A stretch of 13,276 bases of DNA from Pseudomonadota bacterium (GCA_021808035.1 JAKBCG010000034.1:1-13276), one strand, 5' to 3'; numbered from the stretch's first letter, positions 1-10,996 are shown. The notes: a model not told the origin generated them from the sequence alone. Numbers and translations are program-made.

Positions 1-1
1 C

Positions 2-625
2 GAGTTCATCGCGTTGTCGGACCGTCGGGCGCTCGCGATCATGGTGATGAACGATCGGGAGGTGCAGAACCGGATCGTGCAGCTCGATCGGCAGTACTCG
101 GCCGAGGAGTTGCGCCGCGCGGCGACCTACCTGAACGAGGCGTTCGCCGGGCGGACGCTCGCGGAGGTGCGCTCACGCCTGGTCGCGCAGCTCGAGGACA
201 CGCAGCAGCACATGAATCGGATGATGCTCGATGCGATCCACATGGCGCAGAAGGTGTTCGAGCAGCCGGCTGCGCAAGACGTCGAGTGCGTGATCGCCGG
301 CGAGACGAACCTGCTGGATTTCGCCGAGTTGTCGAACATCGAGCGCCTGCGCGGCCTGTTCGACGCGTTCAACGAGAAGCATGCGATCCTGCGCCTGCTG
401 GACGGCTGCCTGCATGGCGAGGGGATCCAGATCTTCATCGGCCAGGAGTCGGGCTACCGGATCCTCGACGACATCAGCGTCGTCGCTGCGCCCTACCGGG
501 TGGACAACCGCGTCATCGGCGTGCTCGGGATCATCGGTCCGACCCGGATGGCCTACGAGCGCGTGATCCCGATCGTCGAGGTGACCGCGAAGCTCCTCGG
601 CTCCGCCTTGAATTCCCGCAAATAG
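2..625 (+). CDS. hrcA: Heat-inducible transcription repressor HrcA, C-terminal part (5' end outside window)
   Basis: HrcA is a cytoplasmic repressor that binds CIRCE operators of chaperone genes and is kept active by the GroEL system. The frame is open from base 2, so the gene enters from the left; a TTG at 14 is internal, not the start. About 207 residues are present out of a usual 340-350, so the N-terminal winged-helix DNA-binding domain is missing from view. What is seen fits the GAF-like and dimerisation region: ALSDRRALAIMV and EVQNRIV near the left edge, GEGIQIFIGQE in the middle, and the conserved tail GVLGIIGPTRMAYERVIPIV followed by TAKLLGSALN. The gene ends in TAG, 73 bp before grpE, the classic hrcA-grpE-dnaK-dnaJ order. 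No CIRCE element (TTAGCACTC-N9-GAGTGCTAA) is visible in this window, so its targets, including any site upstream of hrcA, lie elsewhere. Confidence 0.95.
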   Translation, partial: EFIALSDRRALAIMVMNDREVQNRIVQLDRQYSAEELRRAATYLNEAFAGRTLAEVRSRLVAQLEDTQQHMNRMMLDAIHMAQKVFEQPAAQDVECVIAGETNLLDFAELSNIERLRGLFDAFNEKHAILRLLDGCLHGEGIQIFIGQESGYRILDDISVVAAPYRVDNRVIGVLGIIGPTRMAYERVIPIVEVTAKLLGSALNSRK

Positions 626-636
626 ACCCCAAGTCC

Positions 637-681
637 GGCGCGTAGGGCGCCGTCCCGGGGGCGCGCCCATCCCAAGGGACG
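637..681 (+). other. GC-rich region with competing inverted repeats between hrcA and grpE
   Basis: Three mutually overlapping inverted repeats occur in the 73-bp gap. GGCGCG (637-642) can pair with CGCGCC (662-667). GGGCGC (645-650) can pair with GCGCCC (663-668). CGTCCC (651-656) can pair with GGGACG (676-681). No T-run follows, so this is not a convincing terminator. It may be an RNA structure affecting grpE translation or mRNA processing, or simply chance pairing in GC-rich DNA. Confidence 0.25.
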
Positions 682-698
682 TCAGCTGCGAGGAACCG

Positions 699-1244
699 GT
701 GACCGTGAACGACCCCAAGCAATCCGAGGCGCAGGCTCCGGCCGATTCGCCGTCCGCGACGCCGGCCGCGACCACGGCCGACGCCGCGCTCGTCGCCGCC
801 CAGGCGCAGGCCGAGGAGAACTGGAACCAGTATCTGCGCTCGGTCGCCGAACTCGAGAACTTCCGCAAACGGACCGAGCGCGAACTCGACAATGCGCGCA
901 AGTTCGCCGTGGAGCGATTCGCGCAGGACCTCGTGGCCGTCGCCGACGCATTGGAAGCGGCGACGAGCGCGGCCGCCGCGGGCGGCGCGGGTGCCCATCT
1001 CGAAGGGATCCAGGCGACCCTGCGACAGCTGTATCGAGCGTTCGAGAAGGCCGGGATCCAGGTCATCGATCCGGCGGGTCGGGCCTTCGACCCCGCCTGG
1101 CACGAAGCGATGGTCGCACGCGACAGCGATGCGGCACCGCCAAATACGGTGCTCGAGGTCGTTCAAAAGGGGTACGCGCTGAACGGCCGGCTGCTGCGGC
1201 CGGCGCGGGTCGTCGTCAGCCGCCGTGCCGAGCCGGGCGCCTGA
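699..1244 (+). CDS. grpE: GrpE, nucleotide exchange factor for DnaK
   Basis: GrpE is a cytoplasmic homodimer that releases ADP from DnaK and acts as a thermosensor of the DnaK cycle. The protein has 181 residues, close to the usual 170-200. Residues 1-35 are a low-complexity Ala/Pro/Gln/Thr-rich tail. Residues about 36-90 form the long helix, including NFRKRTERELDNARKFAVER. After a short Ala/Gly-rich stretch (88-98) comes the helical and beta-wing head, with the signature GRAFDPAWHEAM (128-138), then VLEVVQKGYALNGRLLRPA and VVVS near the end. The GTG at 699 is chosen because GAGG at 690-693 lies 5 nt upstream; a GTG at 705 is a possible alternative. It lies between hrcA and dnaK, its DnaK partner. 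The -35 of the dnaK promoter begins 25 bp after its stop. Confidence 0.96.
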   Translation: MTVNDPKQSEAQAPADSPSATPAATTADAALVAAQAQAEENWNQYLRSVAELENFRKRTERELDNARKFAVERFAQDLVAVADALEAATSAAAAGGAGAHLEGIQATLRQLYRAFEKAGIQVIDPAGRAFDPAWHEAMVARDSDAAPPNTVLEVVQKGYALNGRLLRPARVVVSRRAEPGA

Positions 1245-1255
1245 AAGGGCGCCCG
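1234..1255 (+). other. Hairpin spanning the grpE stop codon
   Basis: CGGGCGC (1234-1240) and GCGCCCG (1249-1255) form a perfect 7-bp stem with the 8-nt loop CTGAAAGG, which contains the grpE stop codon (1242-1244). There is no T-run, so it is not a standard intrinsic terminator. It could stabilise the 3' end of the hrcA-grpE message or mark a processing point upstream of the separate dnaK promoter. Confidence 0.4.
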
Positions 1256-1269
1256 ATCGACGCGCGTGG

Positions 1270-1298
1270 ATTGAAATGCGCGACGAAATCCCCAGTTA
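1270..1298 (+). promoter_or_regulatory. Sigma-32 (RpoH) heat-shock promoter for dnaK
   Basis: The -35 element ATTGAAA (1270-1276) matches the sigma-32 consensus CTTGAAA at 6 of 7 positions. The -10 element CCCCAGTTA (1290-1298) matches CCCCATNTA with one mismatch. The spacer between them is 13 nt, inside the sigma-32 range. Transcription would begin near 1303-1306, about 30 nt before the dnaK ATG. The fit of both boxes, the spacing and the position directly before dnaK make this a strong call, though it is based on sequence only. Confidence 0.8.
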
Positions 1299-1335
1299 GA
1301 GCCGCAGACATCCGCATTCCTCAGAGGGTCATACC

Positions 1336-3252
<1,917 letters not shown>

Positions 3253-3273
3253 GGCTCCGCGTGACGCGGGGCC
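3253..3273 (+). other. First dnaK-dnaJ intergenic hairpin
   Basis: Immediately after the dnaK stop, GGCTCCGCG (3253-3261) pairs with CGCGGGGCC (3265-3273), giving 9 bp with one T-G wobble and a TGA triloop. No T-run follows. It probably protects the dnaK 3' end or works together with the hairpin 7 nt downstream. Confidence 0.55.
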
Positions 3274-3280
3274 CGCATGA

Positions 3281-3314
3281 GCCGCCGGCGCTGCTGCGCC
3301 GGCGGCGCCGTTTT
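3281..3314 (+). terminator. Terminator-like hairpin between dnaK and dnaJ (likely partial terminator)
   Basis: GCCGCCGGCG (3281-3290) and CGCCGGCGGC (3297-3306) form a perfect 10-bp GC-only stem with the 6-nt loop CTGCTG. GCCG and then TTTT (3311-3314) follow. The T-run is short and offset by 4 nt, so termination is probably incomplete, allowing some readthrough into dnaJ, which starts only 12 nt later. This would lower DnaJ relative to DnaK. The shape is seen directly; the attenuating role is inferred. Confidence 0.6.
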
Positions 3315-3326
3315 CGTGGGTGAATG

Positions 3327-4454
3327 ATGGCGAAGCAGGATTACTATCAAGTCCTCGAGGTATCGCGGACCGCGACCGAGGCCGAGATCAAGAAGGCCTA
3401 TCGGCGCCTCGCGATGAAATACCACCCGGATCGCAATCCCAACGATCCGCAAGCCGAACATCGGTTCAAGGAAGCGAAGGAGGCCTACGAGATCCTCTGC
3501 GATCCGCAGAAGCGGGCCGCCTACGACCAGTACGGCCATGCCGGCTTGCAGTCCGGGCGCGGCGGGGCGGGCGGCTTCGGCGGCATGGGCGACGTCTTCG
3601 GTGACATCTTCGGCGAGATGTTCGGCGACATCTTCTCCGGCGGCCAGCGGGGCCGCTCGCAGGTCTTCCGGGGCGCGGATCTGCGCTACGAACTCGAACT
3701 CGACCTCGAGCAGGCCGTGTTCGGCGCGGAGACGACGATCCGCGTGCCGGCGCTCGTGGAATGCCGCAGCTGCGGCGGTAGCGGCGCGGCCAAGGGCTCG
3801 CAGCCGAAGACCTGCGATACCTGCGGCGGCCATGGTCAGGTGCGCGTGCAGCAGTCGGTGTTCACGATCCAGCAGCCGTGCCCGCGCTGCAAGGGGCGCG
3901 GCAAGATCGTCACGAATCCCTGCGACACCTGCTTGGGCCAGGGACGGGTCCGCGAGGAGAAGGCGCTCGCGGTGAAGATCCCGGCAGGGGTGGATTCCGG
4001 CGACCGGATTCGCTTGAGCGGCGAAGGCGAGGCGGGCCGCAACGGCGGCCCCGCCGGTGACCTGTATGTCGAGATCCAGGTCCGGGAACATCCGATCTTC
4101 CAGCGCGACGGCAACAACCTGTCCTGCGAGGTGCCCGTCAGCTTCACGACGGCGGCGCTTGGCGGATCGGTCAGCGTGCCGACGCTCGATGCGGACGTCG
4201 TGCTGAAGATCCCGGCGGAAACGCAGTCCGGACGCGTGTTCCGACTGCGCTCGAAGGGGGTGACCCCGGTGCGCGGCGGGGCGACCGGGGACCTGTATTG
4301 CCGCGTGGTCATCGAGACGCCGGTCGACCTGAACCACGAGCAGAAGGACCTGTTGCGGCGCTTCGAGGCTTCGCTGCAGCACGGCAGTCAGAAGCCGCGC
4401 GAGAAATCGTTCTTCGACGGCGTGAAGAAGTTCTTCACCGGCGCGCTTCACTAG
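3327..4454 (+). CDS. dnaJ: Chaperone protein DnaJ (Hsp40, type I)
   Basis: DnaJ delivers substrates to DnaK and stimulates its ATPase. The protein has 375 residues (E. coli 376). The J-domain occupies 1-70 with the essential HPD at 33-35. A Gly/Phe-rich linker runs from about 77 to 110. Four CxxCxGxG zinc motifs follow, with cysteines at 146/149, 163/166, 185/188 and 199/202, then the two C-terminal substrate-binding beta domains from about 210. Tandem ATGs lie at 3324 and 3327. The second is chosen because it gives the family start MAKQDYY and sits 6 nt after a weak GTGGG (3316-3320). The first would add one Met. The gene follows the dnaK hairpins and ends 9 bp before dapB, so the two are probably co-transcribed. 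Confidence 0.98.
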   Translation: MAKQDYYQVLEVSRTATEAEIKKAYRRLAMKYHPDRNPNDPQAEHRFKEAKEAYEILCDPQKRAAYDQYGHAGLQSGRGGAGGFGGMGDVFGDIFGEMFGDIFSGGQRGRSQVFRGADLRYELELDLEQAVFGAETTIRVPALVECRSCGGSGAAKGSQPKTCDTCGGHGQVRVQQSVFTIQQPCPRCKGRGKIVTNPCDTCLGQGRVREEKALAVKIPAGVDSGDRIRLSGEGEAGRNGGPAGDLYVEIQVREHPIFQRDGNNLSCEVPVSFTTAALGGSVSVPTLDADVVLKIPAETQSGRVFRLRSKGVTPVRGGATGDLYCRVVIETPVDLNHEQKDLLRRFEASLQHGSQKPREKSFFDGVKKFFTGALH

Positions 4455-4463
4455 GCGCAGGCG

Positions 4464-5258
4464 ATGCGCGCACTGACCGTGTTCGGCGTGACCGGTCGCA
4501 TGGGCCAGGCGGTGCTGCGGGCCGTGCGCGAGTCCGACGATTTCGTGGTCGCGGGCGCGGTCGCGTCCGCCGCCAGTGCCCGCCTCGGCGGCGATGCGGT
4601 GCTCGACGGGCCGCCGTGCGGCACCCCGGTGAGCGCCGATGTGGCCGCGTCGCTCGCCGGCGCGTCGGTGGCGGTCGACTTCAGCGCGGCGGCGGCGGTG
4701 CCCGACCATGCGGCCGCCTGCGCGGCGGCGCTCGTTCCGCTCGTGGTCGGCACGACCGGGCTCGAGCCGCGCGCCCTGGAGGCGCTGCGCGAGGCGGCGA
4801 CGCGGATCGCGGTGCTGGTCGCACCGAACACGAGCGTCGGCGTGAACCTGCTCGAGCGGCTCGCCGCGCTCGCGGCACGCGGACTCGGCCCGACGTTCGA
4901 CGTCGAGATCATCGAAGCCCATCACCGGTCGAAGCGCGATGCGCCCTCCGGGACCGCGATCCGGCTCGGCGAGGCGATCGCGGCGGCAAGGGGCGGGCGT
5001 CTCGCCGAACACGCGCAGTACGGCCGGCACGGCGAGCCGGGACCGCGGCCTCCGGGGGCGATCGGGTTCGCGGTGGTGCGCGGCGGGGACATCGTCGGCG
5101 AGCACACGGTGCTGTTCGCGGGGGATGGCGAGCGGATCGAACTCACCCATCGTGCGACCGATCGGATGGTCTTCGCGCGCGGCGCGCTGCGCGCGGCGGC
5201 CTGGATCGTCGGACGAGCGCCGGGACTGTACCGGATGCAGGACGTGCTCGACGTGTGA
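4464..5258 (+). CDS. dapB: 4-hydroxy-tetrahydrodipicolinate reductase
   Basis: DapB is the cytoplasmic NAD(P)H-dependent reductase that converts 4-hydroxy-tetrahydrodipicolinate to tetrahydrodipicolinate in the diaminopimelate and lysine pathway. The protein has 264 residues (E. coli 273). The N-terminal Rossmann fold has the dinucleotide motif VFGVTGRMG (6-14) and GTTGL (96-100). The catalytic signature EAHHRSKRDAPSGTA begins at 151, with H153, H154 and K157 matching the E. coli catalytic and substrate-binding positions. The C-terminal part keeps RGGDIVGEHTVLFAGDGERI and ends near YRMQDVLDV. The Shine-Dalgarno is weak (AGG at 4459-4461), and the start is only 9 bp after dnaJ, so translation is likely coupled to dnaJ. 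A new promoter before carA follows, so dapB may be the last gene of the chaperone transcript. Confidence 0.97.
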   Translation: MRALTVFGVTGRMGQAVLRAVRESDDFVVAGAVASAASARLGGDAVLDGPPCGTPVSADVAASLAGASVAVDFSAAAAVPDHAAACAAALVPLVVGTTGLEPRALEALREAATRIAVLVAPNTSVGVNLLERLAALAARGLGPTFDVEIIEAHHRSKRDAPSGTAIRLGEAIAAARGGRLAEHAQYGRHGEPGPRPPGAIGFAVVRGGDIVGEHTVLFAGDGERIELTHRATDRMVFARGALRAAAWIVGRAPGLYRMQDVLDV

Positions 5259-5292
5259 ACGCGCTGGTCCGGCCGGCGAGCGGGGCTGGGCA

Positions 5293-5321
5293 TGGACAGG
5301 CGAGGCCGACGTCGCTATCAT
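5293..5321 (+). promoter_or_regulatory. Sigma-70-type promoter for carAB
   Basis: TGGACA (5293-5298) and TATCAT (5316-5321) each match the sigma-70 -35 and -10 consensus at 5 of 6 positions, with an ideal 17-nt spacer. They lie in the 176-bp gap between dapB and carA, in otherwise GC-rich DNA. Transcription would begin near 5328, giving a leader of about 105 nt before the carA ATG. No ARG box or T-run suggesting UTP-dependent reiterative initiation was recognised at this site. Confidence 0.65.
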
Positions 5322-5350
5322 TCGCGCCCGGTATCCCAAGGGTCGAAACA

Positions 5351-5377
5351 ATGGAAGCGGGAGGCGGTTCCGAGTGA
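5351..5377 (+). CDS. Candidate 8-residue leader peptide upstream of carA
   Basis: A short ORF encodes MEAGGGSE and ends in TGA. CAAGGG (5337-5342) lies 8 nt upstream of its ATG, a workable Shine-Dalgarno and spacing. The ORF lies inside the predicted carA leader and covers the whole 5' arm and most of the loop of the adjacent hairpin, so a translating ribosome would block that structure. Its composition gives no clear arginine or pyrimidine-sensing codon run. It could be a real leader ORF or a chance ORF; there is no conservation evidence here. Confidence 0.35.
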   Translation: MEAGGGSE

Positions 5378-5390
5378 GCGCCTCCCGCTT
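5355..5390 (+). promoter_or_regulatory. Perfect 12-bp inverted repeat in the carA leader (possible attenuator)
   Basis: AAGCGGGAGGCG (5355-5366) is exactly complementary to CGCCTCCCGCTT (5379-5390), with a 12-nt loop (5367-5378). The stem ends in TT and the next base is T (5391), so the terminal run is CTTTGC, short for an intrinsic terminator. It lies about 27 nt into the predicted transcript and overlaps the short leader ORF. It could be a translation-coupled attenuator for carAB, a terminator for upstream dapB transcription, or an RNA-stability element. Confidence 0.55.
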
Positions 5391-5434
5391 TGCACATCTG
5401 CGCGTGCCGTGCGCGAAGCGAGGACACCGGAGTG

Positions 5435-6610
5435 ATGACGCCTGCCGTGCTTGCTCTCGAAGATGGCACCGTTTTTCGCGGCGTATCCGTCGGTGCACGG
5501 GGGAATACGACCGGCGAAGTGGTGTTCAACACCGCAATGACGGGTTACCAGGAGATCCTCACCGACCCGTCCTACTGCCGCCAGATCGTCACCCTGACCT
5601 ATCCGCACGTCGGCAATACCGGCACCACGCCCGAGGACCTCGAGTCCTCGTCCATCTACGCGGCTGGACTCGTGATCCGCGATCTTCCGGTGCTGCACTC
5701 GAACTGGCGCGCGACGGAGTCGCTCGGTGAATTCCTGACGCGTTCCAAGGTCGTGGCGATTGCCGAGATCGACACGCGCAAGCTCACCCGGCTGCTGCGC
5801 GAGCGGGGCGCCCAGGCCGGATGCATCATGACCGGGGACAACATCGACGAGGCGGACGCGATCCGTGCGGCCCGCAAGTTCCCGGGCTTGAAGGGCATGG
5901 ATCTCGCGAAGGTGGTGACGACCCGGCGCAGTTACCAGTGGAACGACGGGGCGATCTGGCGGGCGGACCCTCGGTCGCCGCGGCCGCAGAATCGCCTGCA
6001 CGTGGTCGCCTACGATTTCGGCATCAAGCGCAACATCCTCCGATTGCTCGCGGATCATGGCTGTCGGGTCACGGTTGTGTCCGCACAAACCACCGCAGAT
6101 CAAATACTTGAGATGAATCCTGATGGTATTTTCTTATCCAATGGCCCGGGGGATCCCGAGCCTTGCGATTATGCGGTCCGGGCGATCCAACGGCTCCTGC
6201 AGACCGACGTCCCGCTGTTCGGCATCTGTCTCGGCCATCAGTTGCTCGGACTTGCCTGCGGCGCGAAGACCGTGAAGATGAAGTTCGGACATCACGGCGC
6301 GAATCATCCGGTCCAGGAGATCGGGTCCGCACGGGTGTTCATCTCGAGCCAGAACCATGGTTTCGCGGTCGACGGGAATACCCTGCCCGGCGTGCTGCGC
6401 GCGACGCACCGGTCATTGTTCGACGGTTCGCTGCAGGGGATGGAGCACACCGAACGACCCGCGTTCAGTTTCCAGGGGCATCCCGAAGCGAGCCCTGGGC
6501 CGCACGACATGCGCCCGCTATTCGAGCACTTTATTCATCTAATGATCAATAGATTACATAATAATTATAAAGTGAAATCTGTTTCAAAATCGCAGATCGC
6601 CGGAAGCTGA
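5435..6610 (+). CDS. carA: Carbamoyl-phosphate synthase small (glutaminase) subunit
   Basis: CarA hydrolyses glutamine and channels ammonia to CarB for carbamoyl phosphate synthesis, feeding pyrimidines and arginine. The protein has 391 residues (E. coli 382). The N-terminal CPSase small-chain domain shows NTAMTGYQEILTDPSY and TYPHVGNTG. The C-terminal class I glutaminase has NGPGDPE, then FGICLGHQ with nucleophile C265, and FQGHPEASPGP with H349 and E351, completing the triad. ATG at 5435 gives the family-like start MTPAVLALEDG; an in-frame TTG at 5390 would fall in the leader hairpin. GAGG at 5420-5423 is 11 nt away and GGAG at 5429-5432 only 2 nt, so the Shine-Dalgarno is not ideal. Two patches are AT-rich with rare codons (around 6101-6140 and 6541-6590). 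The C-terminus extends roughly 13 residues past the usual end. carB starts 3 nt after its stop. Confidence 0.98.
   Translation: MTPAVLALEDGTVFRGVSVGARGNTTGEVVFNTAMTGYQEILTDPSYCRQIVTLTYPHVGNTGTTPEDLESSSIYAAGLVIRDLPVLHSNWRATESLGEFLTRSKVVAIAEIDTRKLTRLLRERGAQAGCIMTGDNIDEADAIRAARKFPGLKGMDLAKVVTTRRSYQWNDGAIWRADPRSPRPQNRLHVVAYDFGIKRNILRLLADHGCRVTVVSAQTTADQILEMNPDGIFLSNGPGDPEPCDYAVRAIQRLLQTDVPLFGICLGHQLLGLACGAKTVKMKFGHHGANHPVQEIGSARVFISSQNHGFAVDGNTLPGVLRATHRSLFDGSLQGMEHTERPAFSFQGHPEASPGPHDMRPLFEHFIHLMINRLHNNYKVKSVSKSQIAGS
6101..6140 (+). other. AT-rich rare-codon patch inside carA
   Basis: In this 40-nt stretch 13 bases are G or C (about 33%), against strongly GC-rich flanks. Codons ATA, CTT, TTA, CCT, GGT and ATT cluster here while the protein stays canonical (ILEMNPDGIFLSNG). 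TTGAGA (6108-6113) followed by TCTTAT (6132-6137) at 18 nt resembles a weak promoter. The composition is counted directly; any function is unproven. Confidence 0.6.
6541..6590 (+). other. Very AT-rich 3' end of carA, just upstream of carB
   Basis: Only 9 of 50 bases are G or C (18%). The codons include CTA, AGA, TTA, AAT, TAT and AAA, all atypical for this genome. It encodes most of the nonstandard CarA tail. TATAAA (6566-6571) and CATAAT (6557-6562) resemble -10 boxes but lack good -35 partners. It may keep the carB start region free of RNA structure, act as an S1 or enhancer site, be an internal promoter, or be a recombination scar. Confidence 0.65.
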
Positions 6611-6613
6611 CGC

Positions 6614-9834
<3,221 letters not shown>

Positions 9835-9838
<4 letters not shown>

Positions 9839-10311
9839 AGCGAACCCCGATGACGTTGCGCGGCGCGAACCGGCTGCGCGAGGAACTCAAGCGGCTGAAG
9901 ACCGTGGACCGTCCCGCCGTGATCAAGGCGATCGCGGAGGCCCGCTCGCACGGCGATCTCAGCGAAAACGCCGAATACCACGCGGCGCGTGAACAGCAGA
10001 GCTTCATCGAGGGCCGGATCCAGGACATCGAACATCGGCTCTCGAATGCCGAGATCATCGACGTGACCACGCTCCCCGCGTCCGGGCGGGTGGTGTTCGG
10101 CGCGACGGTCGAGCTCGAGGCCGAGGGCGGCGGCGTGCCGGTGCGCTATCAGCTGGTGGGCGACGACGAGGCGGACATCAAGCATGGGCTCCTGTCGGTG
10201 TCCTCGCCGATCGCGCGTGCGTTGATCGGCAAGACCGAGGGCGACGTCGTCGACGTGACGACCCCCGGTGGCACGCGCAGCTACGAGATCGTGTCGGTGC
10301 GCTACGTGTGA
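9835..10311 (+). CDS. greA: Transcript cleavage factor GreA
   Basis: GreA enters the secondary channel of backtracked RNA polymerase and stimulates cleavage of the transcript 3' end. At 158 residues it equals E. coli GreA. The N-terminal coiled coil (about 1-75) has the acidic tip in HGDLSENAEYHAA with D41 and E44, the residues that coordinate the catalytic Mg2+. The C-terminal FKBP-like domain (about 83-158) includes VVFGATVELE and SPIARALIGKTEGDVV and ends in a beta strand YEIVSVRYV. The start is the GTG in GTGA that overlaps the carB stop by 4 nt, with AAGGA (9821-9825) 9 nt upstream. ATG at 9850 (residue 6) is a possible shorter start, but it would remove the usual pre-PMT residues. The overlap implies coupling to carB translation. 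Confidence 0.98.
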
Positions 10312-10712
10312 GCCGGGCACGCAACCTTCTGCGGGTGCTGCTGGTCTTCACGCTCGGCGGGATGTGGTCACTCGCGGCATGGGTCGCGCCCACGCTGTTC
10401 TTCACCCAGCCGGACCGCGCGCTGGCCGGCTTGCTCGCGGGCCGGATGTTCCGGATCGAAACCTATTTGTGCGTCGCGGTCGCCGGCTTCGCGCTCACGT
10501 TGCCCGGTCGCGCGCGGTTCCACTGGCTGTATCTCGCCGCAGCCCTGCTGTGCGTCAACGAGTGGGTGCTGCGCCCGCGGATGGAAGCGGCGCGGGTGCA
10601 CCATCTCGCCTATGGACTCACCTTCGGCGCGTGGCATGGCATCGCGGCGATCGTCTATGCCGCGGCCTGTGCGGCCGGTCTGCTACTCGTCTGGAACGAC
10701 GATCTTCGCTAG
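10308..10712 (+). CDS. DUF4149-type small integral membrane protein
   Basis: This protein of 134 residues has about four predicted membrane segments: 7-30, 50-66, 72-86 and 106-128. Arg-rich N-terminal residues (SRARNLLR) suggest the N-terminus stays in the cytoplasm. Conserved-looking features are an APTLFF motif after segment 1, NEWVLRPRMEAAR between segments 3 and 4, and FGAWHGIAAIVY at the start of segment 4. These and the place between greA and yhbY fit the DUF4149 (TMEM205-like) family found at the same spot in other gammaproteobacteria. Function is unknown. The GTG start overlaps the greA stop as GTGA and has no clear Shine-Dalgarno, so translation probably depends on greA. Its 3' end overlaps the convergent yhbY by 30 bp. 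Confidence 0.8.
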   Translation: MSRARNLLRVLLVFTLGGMWSLAAWVAPTLFFTQPDRALAGLLAGRMFRIETYLCVAVAGFALTLPGRARFHWLYLAAALLCVNEWVLRPRMEAARVHHLAYGLTFGAWHGIAAIVYAAACAAGLLLVWNDDLR

Positions 10713-10982
10713 ACCGGCGCGCCGGCGATAGAACACGCCGATGTTGCCGATGCGCTGCACCAACTCGCTCCCGGTCCGCGAGGCGAGATCCTGCAGCGCC
10801 GCGTCGCGGCGCGTGCGGTCGCCAAGCCGTACGCTGACCTTGACGAGTTCGTGGTCGGTGAGCGCGCGGTCGAGTTCCTTCGCGACCGCGTCGCTCGGAC
10901 CCGCAGTGCCCACGATCACGACCGGCGCGAGCGGATGGGCGAGGCGGCGCAGGTGTTTGCGCTGACGTTCGGTGAGGCTCAT
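10683..10982 (-). CDS. yhbY: Ribosome assembly RNA-binding protein YhbY (CRM domain)
   Basis: YhbY is a small KH-like CRS1/YhbY-domain protein that binds pre-50S ribosomal particles. It has 99 residues, matching the family (about 97). It begins MSLTERQRKHLRRLAHPL, followed by VVIVGTAGPSDAVAKELDRA, which carries the loop between helices that contacts RNA (family GxxG; here GTAGPS), then HELVKVSV, and ends with GNIGVFYRRRAG. The open frame continues upstream to a much longer ORF, but the ATG at 10982-10980 gives the canonical N-terminus. It is divergent from rlmE across 33 bp and convergent with the DUF4149 gene. No clear Shine-Dalgarno is visible, and the -10-like TATACT lies 6 nt upstream, so the message may be leaderless or nearly so. 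Confidence 0.93.
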   Translation of the reverse strand: MSLTERQRKHLRRLAHPLAPVVIVGTAGPSDAVAKELDRALTDHELVKVSVRLGDRTRRDAALQDLASRTGSELVQRIGNIGVFYRRRAGLAKIVVPDE

Positions 10983-10988
10983 CCGCGC

Positions 10989-10996
10989 AGTATAAG
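10989..10996. promoter_or_regulatory. Two-way -10-like element between yhbY and rlmE
   Basis: AGTATAAG contains TATAAG (10991-10996, reading toward rlmE) and, on the other strand, TATACT (10994-10989, reading toward yhbY), each 5 of 6 matches to TATAAT. The -35 partners would lie inside the flanking genes and are poor (TTCGGT at 10968-10973 for rlmE). Toward yhbY the start site would fall at or next to the ATG. Confidence 0.4.

Noticed and set aside
626..698. CIRCE operator before grpE
   Set aside because: No TTAGCACTC or GAGTGCTAA half-sites are present; only GC-rich inverted repeats occur.
5390..5434. TTG at 5390 as carA start, adding 15 residues
   Set aside because: The extra peptide is Cys/Arg-rich, starts at the last base of the leader hairpin, and is absent from CarA families as known. 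ATG 5435 fits better.
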